Made by a program: the position numbers and the translations under genes. From JASFTV01 sp050050615 (GTDB lineage: Bacteria; Desulfobacterota; DSM-4660; Desulfatiglandales; HGW-15), in the NCBI GenBank assembly GCA_050050615.1, contig JASFTV010000225.1, forward strand, positions 1 to 5,989: a stretch of DNA of 5,989 nt. The letters are read 5' to 3'. Shown here in pieces: positions 1 to 4,584 of the stretch. Numbering within the stretch: position 1 is the stretch's first letter; every line of letters starts with the position of its first letter. The notes under the pieces are model-generated. The model did not search any database and was not told the DNA's origin. It saw nothing but the letters and a program-made list of their open reading frames with translations.

Positions 1-410
1 ATGTTTGCAAGATCGATACGGCTCTTTCCTTCGAAGAAGCCAAGAGACTCCTGGAAGAGAACTTCTACGATATTGCCATTCTGGACATCATGGGTGTCAA
101 AGGATTTGAGCTCCTCGAGATTGCAAACGAAAGAGATGTTCCCGCTCTCATGCTCACCGCCCACGGGTTATCCGAGGAGAACCTCAGAAGATCCGCTCGA
201 AACGGAGCCGCCTATTACGCGCCAAAGGAAGAGATCACAAACATCCATCTCTTTGTCGCTGACGTGCTTGAGGCGAGAGAAAAAAACAAAAGCCCCTGGA
301 TCAAGTGGTTTGAAAGGTTGAGCAGTTTCTACGACCGTAGGTTCGGAGGCACACACTGGAGGGAAAAGGAGAAAGAATTCTGGGGAAGACGGATCAAGGC
401 CCTTAAGTAA
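1..410 (+). CDS. response-regulator receiver protein, 5'-truncated
   Basis: The reading frame is open from the left edge (first full codon at base 3) to TAA at 408-410, giving 135 visible residues. The visible part matches the second half of a CheY-like receiver domain: the phosphoacceptor Asp in AILDIMG (codon 84-86), the conserved Thr in MLTAH, and the conserved Lys in YYAPKEEI. The N-terminal part with the Mg-binding acidic pair is outside the window. After the receiver there is no DNA-binding or enzymatic output domain, only a charged tail of about 50 residues with four Trp (SPWIKWFERL, THWREKEKEFWG). It is therefore likely a stand-alone receiver that signals by protein contact in a two-component or phosphorelay pathway in the cytoplasm. 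The first ATG in frame (base 90) lies inside the receiver core, so it is not the true start. The cognate kinase is not visible. The family call is firm; the specific role is unknown. Confidence 0.85.
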   Translation, partial: VCKIDTALSFEEAKRLLEENFYDIAILDIMGVKGFELLEIANERDVPALMLTAHGLSEENLRRSARNGAAYYAPKEEITNIHLFVADVLEAREKNKSPWIKWFERLSSFYDRRFGGTHWREKEKEFWGRRIKALK

Positions 411-430
411 ACGCCGTTTTCGACCGAAAC

Positions 431-464
431 AAAGCCTCTCCGCCCGTCAGAGGGAGAGGCTTTT
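431..464 (+). terminator. intrinsic terminator after the receiver gene
   Basis: A perfect 10-bp stem, AAGCCTCTCC (432-441) with GGAGAGGCTT (453-462), has an 11-nt loop and runs into TTTTC. It begins 21 bases after the stop codon of the receiver gene, the expected position for Rho-independent termination. The T-run is short (four T), and A-rich sequence on the left side could give some activity on the other strand as well. Confidence 0.8.
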
Positions 465-495
465 CTGTTGATCTTAGAGTTTCCTTCAGCAGTGT

Positions 496-606
496 CCCGT
501 TAGAATCTTGCAAATATGACTCGACACTGGCGTTGTAGTCCGCCGGGCTCTCTTTTAAAAAACGAAGGGTTTCCGGGAGAAATCTTGGTAACGCGCTGGC
601 ATTGTA
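496..606. repeat. diverged direct repeat, two copies
   Basis: Two imperfect copies can be lined up by eye: 496-537 and 573-606. Both carry an AGA(A)ATCTTG block followed by CTGGC(G/A)TTGTA, with an 8-10 nt length difference between the blocks. The second copy overlaps the left arm of the inverted repeat at 575-617. A leftward open frame (403-636) translates this as two related peptides, each with a YNAS motif. Because that frame runs through the terminator and ends in the mobile element, I read it as a by-product of the DNA repeat rather than a gene. Confidence 0.4.
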
Positions 607-617
607 AGATTTCTCCC
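575..617. repeat. 12-bp inverted repeat, part of an older split element
   Basis: GGGAGAAATCTT (575-586) and AAGATTTCTCCC (606-617) are perfect reverse complements around a 19-nt loop. The right arm continues into CCCCCG, whose complement CGGGGG is found only after the inserted element (from 794), followed by TCGAAATGACA. Joined together, the two pieces resemble the dispersed repeat style GTCATTTCGACC...GGAGAAATCTT that I recall from Desulfobacterota genomes (recollection, not searched). The repeat therefore seems to extend from about 574 to 812, interrupted by the insertion at 621-790. Confidence 0.6.
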
Positions 618-620
618 CCG

Positions 621-790
621 TTTGAGGCTGTGTCACAATCTGTCATCCCGGCCAAGTCTCGCCAAGCGAGACGCGAGCCGGGATCCAGAATGTATTGATA
701 TTATTTGTGTCTTCTGGATTCCGGATCTCGCCCACCTGGGGTTGGCTCCTCCGGAATGACGGTTTCTAGACATTGCGACACAGCCTCTTT
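621..790. mobile_element. MITE-like 164-bp insertion with TTT target duplication
   Basis: The element spans 624-787. Its ends are GAGGCTGTGTCACAAT (624-639) and ATTGCGACACAGCCTC (772-787), which are reverse complements with one mismatch in 16. It is flanked on both sides by TTT (621-623, 788-790), consistent with a 3-bp target duplication. The interior is itself self-complementary: TCCCGGC/GCCGGGA (646-652, 677-683) encloses GTCTCG/CGAGAC, GGATCCAGAA (681-690) pairs with TTCTGGATTCC (712-722), and CTGTCATCCCGG pairs with CCGGAATGACGG. It has no coding capacity, so it would depend on a transposase supplied elsewhere in the genome. Removing it with one TTT rebuilds a perfect CCCCCGT/ACGGGGG stem, which supports real insertion. 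I cannot assign the parent IS family from the ends alone. Confidence 0.7.
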
Positions 791-803
791 GCACGGGGGT
801 CGA

Positions 804-863
804 AATGACACTGTTATTTATGCAGCCAAGTACTGTAACAAACGCAATAAGTGAAGTGTCATT
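804..863. repeat. inverted repeat AATGACACT/AGTGTCATT
   Basis: AATGACACT (804-812) and AGTGTCATT (855-863) are perfect 9-bp reverse complements, and just inside them TTATT pairs with AATAA. The left arm is the end of the older GTCATTTCGACC-type repeat and the right arm is the start of the next repeat (857-923), so this pairing joins the ends of two neighbouring elements. It may simply reflect that both families end in the same TGTCATT sequence. Confidence 0.5.
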
Positions 864-923
864 CCGAGGAGCGAAAGCGACGAAGGAATCTCATGAGATT
901 GCTTCGCTTCACTCGCAATGAGA
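857..923. repeat. dispersed palindromic repeat, GTCATTCCGAG type
   Basis: The ends TGTCATTCCGAG (857-868) and CTCGCAATGAGA (912-923) pair at 10 of 12 positions. The centre, AATCTCATGAGATT (887-900), is a perfect 14-bp palindrome. Each half can fold on its own: TTCC...GGAA in the left half and TTGC...GCAA in the right half. The sequence style (GAGGAGCGAAAGCGACGAAGG, then TTGCTTCGCTTCACTCGCAA) matches a repeat type I recall as scattered in many bacterial genomes; copy number here is unknown. It lies about 70 bases past the carboxylase stop and could fold in its mRNA tail. Confidence 0.65.
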
Positions 924-989
924 TTGTTAACGTCAATTTGTTTAATGCATTCACAATAGCATATGAATTTCGATATCCCATGCCCCCCA

Positions 990-2543
990 CTAAAGTGGAA
1001 TATTCCCATGCCTTCTTTCAGGAATGGATGTTTTCTTTTTCTGAAGCATCATCAGTGCCTTAACAAGCTTTGGCCGGGACTCCTCCGGAAAGATGACCTC
1101 ATCAATATAGCCCACCTCGGCCGCCCTGTAAGGGGTGGCAAAACTACTTCTGTATTCCTCGATCAGCTTCTCTCTGGTCCCTTCGGGGTCCTCTGCCTCA
1201 GCGATTTCCTTCCTGAAAACAATGTTACACGCCCCTTCAGGACCCATCACTGCGATTTCAGCCGTAGGATAGGCGTAGTTGATGTCCGCTGCAAGGTGCT
1301 TGCCGGACATGGCGATATAGGCGCCGCCGTACGCCTTGCGAGTGACCACCGTAATTTTTGGAACCGTCGCTTCGGAATAGGCATAAAGAATCTTCGCACC
1401 ATGTTTAATGATACCGCCGTATTCCTGGTTCACGCCAGGCAAATATCCAGGCACATCCACGAAGGTGAGCATGGGGATATTGAAAGAGTCACACATCCGC
1501 ACAAATCTTGAGCACTTCACGGAAGCGTTGATATCAAGGCATCCTGCAAGCATCCTCGGCTGATTGGCAATAATCCCCACGGAGAACCCGTTGAGTCGAC
1601 CAAACCCAACCACCATATTTGTCGCGAAATGGGGTTGAACCTCCAAGAATTCCTTTTTATCCAATACCGCTCGAATAATGTCCCTCATGTCATAAGGAAG
1701 TCTAGGGTTGGTAGGCACCACGTGGCTCAATTCGGGTGCTTTCCGATCCGGATCATCTGAACACTCGACAATGGGAGGCTTCTCCCGGTAGTTTGGGGGG
1801 AAATAGGCTAGAAGTGCCTTGACCCGATCCAGCGCCGCCCGGTCAGAGTCCTCGGCAAAGTGTGCCACCCCGCTCTTGGTATTGTGTGTCATGGCACCTC
1901 CCAGTTCTTCAGGGGTTACCTCCTCAGAGGTGACCGCCTTGATCACCTGGGGACCGGTAATGAACATGTAGCTCGTCTGCTTGACCATGATAACGAGATC
2001 CGTAAGGGCAGGCGAATAGACTGCGCCCCCAGCACAAGGCCCCATGATCACCGAGATTTGAGGGATGACGCCGGAAGACCAGACATTTCTCTTAAATATT
2101 TCACCGTATCCGCCGAGGCTCATCACGCCCTCCTGGATTCTGGCACCGCCGGAGTCATTCAATCCAATCATTGGGGCCCCATTGTGGATGGCCAGGTCCA
2201 TGACCTTGCAGATCTTCTGGCCAAAGGTCTCGCTCAGTGACCCGCCGAGTACGGTGAAGTCTTGGGCGAAGATGAAGGCCCGTCTTCCGTTGATCGTCCC
2301 ATAGCCGGTCACGACCCCATCGCCGGGAATCTTTTTCTTGTCCATATCAAAGTCATGACAGCGGTGAACCACAAACTTGTCAATTTCCTGGAAGCTACCT
2401 TTGTCAAGAAGGTAGTCAATTCTTTCCCTTGCGGTCATCTTCCCCTTGGCGTGCTGATCGTCAATACGTTTCTGGCCGCCGCCCATCTCTGCCTCGAGGT
2501 TTCTTTTTTCCAGATCCTGAATTTTTTCTTGAACATCCGTCAC
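990..2543 (-). CDS. acyl-CoA carboxylase / methylmalonyl-CoA decarboxylase carboxyltransferase subunit
   Basis: This 517-residue protein is a full-length member of the biotin-dependent carboxyltransferase family (PccB/MmdA type, usual length about 510-520). It moves a carboxyl group between carboxybiotin and an acyl-CoA such as propionyl-CoA/methylmalonyl-CoA in the cytoplasm. Two crotonase-like halves are visible. The N-terminal half has GGGQKRIDDQHAKGKMTARE (21-40), the acyl-CoA oxyanion-hole region SGGARIQEGV (131-140) and GPCAGGAVYSPA. The C-terminal half has FVDVPGYLPG (361-370), the second oxyanion region KAYGGAYIAMSG (403-414), MGPEGACNIVF (433-443) and the typical tail RRHGNIPL. The start is GTG (2541-2543), set by GGAGGT 6 bases upstream and by family N-termini. 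The stop is TAG. No biotin carrier, biotin carboxylase or membrane beta subunit is adjacent, so carboxylase, transcarboxylase or decarboxylase use cannot be decided, and the exact acyl-CoA is uncertain. Confidence 0.95.
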   Translation of the reverse strand: MTDVQEKIQDLEKRNLEAEMGGGQKRIDDQHAKGKMTARERIDYLLDKGSFQEIDKFVVHRCHDFDMDKKKIPGDGVVTGYGTINGRRAFIFAQDFTVLGGSLSETFGQKICKVMDLAIHNGAPMIGLNDSGGARIQEGVMSLGGYGEIFKRNVWSSGVIPQISVIMGPCAGGAVYSPALTDLVIMVKQTSYMFITGPQVIKAVTSEEVTPEELGGAMTHNTKSGVAHFAEDSDRAALDRVKALLAYFPPNYREKPPIVECSDDPDRKAPELSHVVPTNPRLPYDMRDIIRAVLDKKEFLEVQPHFATNMVVGFGRLNGFSVGIIANQPRMLAGCLDINASVKCSRFVRMCDSFNIPMLTFVDVPGYLPGVNQEYGGIIKHGAKILYAYSEATVPKITVVTRKAYGGAYIAMSGKHLAADINYAYPTAEIAVMGPEGACNIVFRKEIAEAEDPEGTREKLIEEYRSSFATPYRAAEVGYIDEVIFPEESRPKLVKALMMLQKKKTSIPERRHGNIPL

Positions 2544-2549
2544 GGGTCC

Positions 2550-2555
2550 ACCTCC
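2550..2555 (-). promoter_or_regulatory. ribosome binding site deciding the GTG start
   Basis: On the minus strand GGAGGT lies 6 bases before GTG at 2543-2541. An ATG sits inside this Shine-Dalgarno region (2557-2555), but it opens only a five-codon frame (MEVDP) whose TGA overlaps the GTG, so the GTG is the real start. Confidence 0.8.
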
Positions 2556-2567
2556 ATGTCCTACTTA

Positions 2568-2611
2568 AATTTGAATTCCCCGCTGCTTGCAGCGCGGGAT
2601 GAATTCAAATT
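2568..2611 (-). repeat. long hairpin just upstream of the carboxyltransferase ribosome binding site
   Basis: AATTTGAATTC (2568-2578) and GAATTCAAATT (2601-2611) pair perfectly over 11 bp. On the minus strand the stem continues with CCC/GGG and GCTG/CAGC around a CAAG loop, with only small bulges. The base of the stem is 12 bases upstream of the GGAGGT. It could be a dispersed repeat, an operator, or an RNA structure affecting translation; the sequence alone does not decide. Confidence 0.6.
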
Positions 2612-2632
2612 AGAAGTTAAGATCCTTTTTAG

Positions 2633-2755
2633 GGCGAAAGTGCGGTGCTGAACCCCTTAAGGGCTGAATCAAAAATTTCGAAATCCCCTGTAGCTTGTCG
2701 GAGCGTGGCGGACTTGCCTGCGGGGCTACAGGGATAGAAATTTTAGCCTTTCGCC
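2633..2755. repeat. nested inverted repeat, 123 bp, MITE- or cruciform-like
   Basis: The outer arms GGCGAAAG (2633-2640) and CTTTCGCC (2748-2755) pair perfectly. Inside, AAAATTTC...CCCTGTAGC (2672-2694) pairs with GCTACAGGG...GAAATTTT (2725-2744) with a small mismatch. Between the left outer and inner arms lies CCCTTAAGGG (2654-2663), a 10-bp palindrome. The central loop is G+C-rich. No coding capacity and no clear flanking target duplication are seen. It is probably a dispersed non-coding repeat, but a structured leader RNA is also possible. Confidence 0.55.
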
Positions 2756-2779
2756 ATGGGAGCGATAACGTCGTGTTAG

Positions 2780-2802
2780 ATAAAATCGTGTAACGATTTT
2801 AT
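2780..2802. repeat. 9-bp AT-rich hairpin
   Basis: ATAAAATCG (2780-2788) and CGATTTTAT (2794-2802) are perfect reverse complements around the 5-nt loop TGTAA. It lies about 190 bases past the stop of the leftward flavoprotein gene. A weak terminator or regulator site is possible; the low G+C of the stem argues against strong termination. Confidence 0.45.
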
Positions 2803-2921
2803 TCTTCGAGATGGTTGTTGTTTAGATCCAGTTTCAGACTCTGATCAAAGTGCGTTGTTTGAGATCCCTTCGCCTTGTTCAAGTCAGGGGTTCTGATTCT
2901 CAAGGTGTTTTTTGAGACCCC

Positions 2922-2951
2922 ATATAACATTCAAGGCACAACGATTGTCAA
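2922..2951 (-). promoter_or_regulatory. candidate promoter for the carboxyltransferase gene
   Basis: On the minus strand a perfect TTGACA (2951-2946) is followed after 18 bases by TTATAT (2927-2922), a poor -10 box. It lies between the flavoprotein stop and the carboxyltransferase start, and would give a long leader. The -35 match is good and the -10 match weak, so this is tentative. Read-through from the flavoprotein gene is the alternative. Confidence 0.35.
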
Positions 2952-2987
2952 GATTTATGTAAGCGGGCAAAGCCGTTGGACTATCTG

Positions 2988-4331
2988 TCATTTCAATCTC
3001 TCTGCAATGGCCCGGGCAGCAAGGATGCCGCTCGCTGACGCTTGAAGCAAGCCTCTTGTAATGCCCGCGCCGTCCCCTATGGCAAACAGATTGGTCACTT
3101 CCGTTTCCAGATCGGATGAAACGTTAATCCTGCTGGAGTACAACTTCACCTCGACGCCATAGAGGAGGGTATGCCGGGAGTAGACGCCTGAGGCCAGTTT
3201 ATCAAGGGCCTGTAGCATTTCAATGATACTTACCAGGTGGCGGTAGGGAAAGACGAAGCTTAAATCCCCTGGAGTCGCGTCGGACAGGGTTGGCCGGTTA
3301 AGGCACCGATCAATACGCGCGCGAGTGCTGCGCCGGCCTGCCAAAAGGTCCCCCAGTCTTTGAATAATCGCCCCGCCTCCCAGGAGATTTGCCAGCCTTG
3401 CGATGTAAAGACCGTATGCAATGGGATCATCAAAGGGCTCCGTAAAGGCGCTGCTCACCAGAATGGCAAAGTTGGTGTTTTCACTGGCTTTTTCAGCATA
3501 ACTGTGGCCGTTCACCGTGATAATGCCGTCGTTTTTTTCTATCACAACCTCCCCGTAGGGATTCATGCAAAAGGTACGTACTTTGTCGTCAAAGGTTTTC
3601 GAATGGTAGATTAGCTTCGATTCATAGGTGGTATCGGTGATTTCCTTGAGCACCGGAGCCGGCAGTTCGACCCGAACGCCGATATCCACAGGGCTTGCCC
3701 TGGTTTTAAGGCCCAACAAGGCCGCCTCTTCTTTCATCCATTTTGCCCCTGATCGGCCTGGCGCAGCGACCACGAAACGGCCATTGAGAATTTGCCCGTC
3801 AGCCAGTCTTACCCCCTTGATCTGCCCCTCTTCGGCCAAGATCTGTTGGACGCGACAGCCTGACCGCATCTCAACTTTTCCCACAAGCGTCTGTTGCAGA
3901 CGGTCCAGGATGAGCCGGCAGTTCTCAGTGCCGATATGTCGGATTCGGGTCGGTATCAACTCAAGGTCAGCCAGTCGGGAACGATCGCCCAGTTCTTGCA
4001 GCTTCGCCGATCGCTCGCCATAGACCCGACCCGGCGCTCCATGGGCTACATAAATTGCATCCGCCTCGGTGAGAAGCTGGAAAAGAGATGTTCTCTCAAG
4101 AAAATCGCCAAGGAACCCACCAACTTCGGTGGAGATCGTCAGCTTGCCATCACTGTAAGCCCCGGCCCCACCCCAGCCGCAAAGCATGTCTTCAGAGTTT
4201 GCACGCTGCCTCTGGCTCAGGTCCTTTCCTTGCTCCAACAAGAGAATAGATTCGACGCCGAGTTCCGCTAATGTCAGGGCAGCAAAAATACCGGCCGGGC
4301 CGGCGCCAATGATAATGACTTCGTAGTCCAT
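2988..4331 (-). CDS. COG2509-type FAD-dependent dehydrogenase (uncharacterised flavoprotein)
   Basis: The 447-residue protein begins with a Rossmann FAD-binding motif, IIIGAGPAGIFAA (6-18), followed by the ribose-binding acid in LLLEQG (E33). GWGGAGAYSDGKL (52-64) is characteristic of the uncharacterised FAD-dependent dehydrogenase family COG2509. Further family-type segments are VVAAPGRSG (187-195), RTFCMNPYGEVV (252-263) and the C-terminal FAD-contact segment NLFAIGDGAGITRGLLQASA (414-433). There is no signal peptide or membrane segment, so it is cytoplasmic. The ATG at 4331 is chosen because AAGGAGG lies 6 bases upstream and it leads straight into the Rossmann strand; an in-frame ATG 11 codons earlier has no such site. 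The substrate of the family is not established to my knowledge. It is divergent from the GlcD-like gene and upstream of the carboxyltransferase on the same strand, but separated by 444 bp, so co-transcription with the latter is uncertain. Confidence 0.9.
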   Translation of the reverse strand: MDYEVIIIGAGPAGIFAALTLAELGVESILLLEQGKDLSQRQRANSEDMLCGWGGAGAYSDGKLTISTEVGGFLGDFLERTSLFQLLTEADAIYVAHGAPGRVYGERSAKLQELGDRSRLADLELIPTRIRHIGTENCRLILDRLQQTLVGKVEMRSGCRVQQILAEEGQIKGVRLADGQILNGRFVVAAPGRSGAKWMKEEAALLGLKTRASPVDIGVRVELPAPVLKEITDTTYESKLIYHSKTFDDKVRTFCMNPYGEVVIEKNDGIITVNGHSYAEKASENTNFAILVSSAFTEPFDDPIAYGLYIARLANLLGGGAIIQRLGDLLAGRRSTRARIDRCLNRPTLSDATPGDLSFVFPYRHLVSIIEMLQALDKLASGVYSRHTLLYGVEVKLYSSRINVSSDLETEVTNLFAIGDGAGITRGLLQASASGILAARAIAERLK

Positions 4332-4337
4332 GGACTT

Positions 4338-4344
4338 CCTCCTT
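4338..4344 (-). promoter_or_regulatory. ribosome binding site deciding the flavoprotein start
   Basis: AAGGAGG on the minus strand lies 6 bases before the ATG at 4331-4329. It lies downstream of the alternative in-frame ATG at 4364, so it selects the shorter 447-residue product. Confidence 0.8.
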
Positions 4345-4465
4345 GAAAACCGCTTCTTGCCCATCAGCTCTGGCGTGCCTCAGACTGAAGGGGCTGCACA
4401 CCGTCCTGAGGACTTTCAGGTTGACAAAAACCTTCTTTTGGGCATTGATCTTCGAGTATTTCTTC

Positions 4466-4495
4466 TTGACATTCTGATTTTCTATCAATTATAAA
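4466..4495 (+). promoter_or_regulatory. sigma-70-like promoter for the GlcD-like gene
   Basis: TTGACA (4466-4471) is followed after 18 bases by TATAAA (4490-4495), or after 17 bases by the overlapping TTATAA. Transcription would start near 4502, leaving a leader of about 80 bases. On the opposite strand TATAAT (4493-4488) overlaps the same spot and could be the -10 of a leftward promoter for the flavoprotein gene, but no good -35 box stands at the right distance for it. A second TTGACA at 4421-4426 lacks a convincing -10. Confidence 0.6.
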
Positions 4496-4510
4496 GATAG
4501 TTACTTTATA
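4490..4510. promoter_or_regulatory. 7-bp inverted repeat over the -10 region, possible operator
   Basis: TATAAAG (4490-4496) and CTTTATA (4504-4510) are perfect reverse complements with a 7-base spacer. The left arm is the -10 box of the rightward promoter and the right arm lies just past the predicted start site. A dimeric repressor bound here would block RNA polymerase. No regulator gene is visible in the window. AT-rich DNA forms such pairs by chance, so confidence is modest. Confidence 0.35.
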
Positions 4511-4584
4511 GCTAGATAGTAGCCATCAGTTCATCCGAAATCGGTCCCTATTTCCCAACCACAGTGACTAACGGAGGGCAATCC

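Larger units (their letters stand above)
411..989. other. convergent intergenic region, repeat island
   Basis: This 579-bp stretch lies between the 3' ends of two convergent genes. I find no believable gene in it. After the terminator come, in order: a diverged tandem repeat (496-606), a 12-bp inverted repeat (575-617), an inserted MITE-like element (624-787), a second long inverted repeat (804-863) and a GTCATTCCGAG-type dispersed repeat (857-923). The last ~65 bases before the carboxylase stop are AT-rich and without clear structure. Several of these hairpins could serve as terminators or mRNA 3'-end stabilisers for the leftward carboxylase gene, which has no classical hairpin-plus-T-run right after its stop. 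Confidence 0.7.
2544..2987. other. 444-bp gap upstream of the carboxyltransferase gene
   Basis: No credible gene is present between the leftward flavoprotein stop and the leftward carboxyltransferase start. The stretch holds three independent stem-loop structures (2568-2611, 2633-2755, 2780-2802), a weaker TCTCAA/TTGAGA hairpin near 2898-2916, and a candidate promoter at 2922-2951. If that promoter is used, all the stem-loops would be transcribed as a leader of about 370 nt. I do not recognise a known riboswitch class in it. Confidence 0.55.

Noticed and set aside
403..636. Leftward open frame of 77 codons in the intergenic island
   Set aside because: It begins in the mobile element's inverted end, passes through the tandem repeat and ends through the terminator hairpin of the receiver gene; it shows no ribosome binding site or recognised domain. 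Likely non-coding.
987..998. CCACTAAAGTGG palindrome at the carboxyltransferase stop, as a terminator
   Set aside because: The central loop is only two bases and no T-run follows on the minus strand, so it cannot form a standard terminator.
963..1511. Rightward open frame of 182 codons
   Set aside because: It lies antisense inside the firmly identified carboxyltransferase gene and resembles no family; it is a shadow frame.
2541..2557. Five-codon frame MEVDP overlapping the GTG start, as a possible leader peptide
   Set aside because: Its ATG sits within the Shine-Dalgarno of the main gene and has no ribosome binding site of its own; chance is sufficient.
4403..4413. GTCCTGAGGAC palindrome upstream of the flavoprotein as an operator
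   Set aside because: Only 5-bp arms and placed away from any good promoter; such short palindromes occur often by chance.
4192..4488. Leftward open frame of 98 codons overlapping the flavoprotein start
   Set aside because: It is in a different frame from the flavoprotein, shares most of its length with that gene, and its translation matches nothing recognisable.
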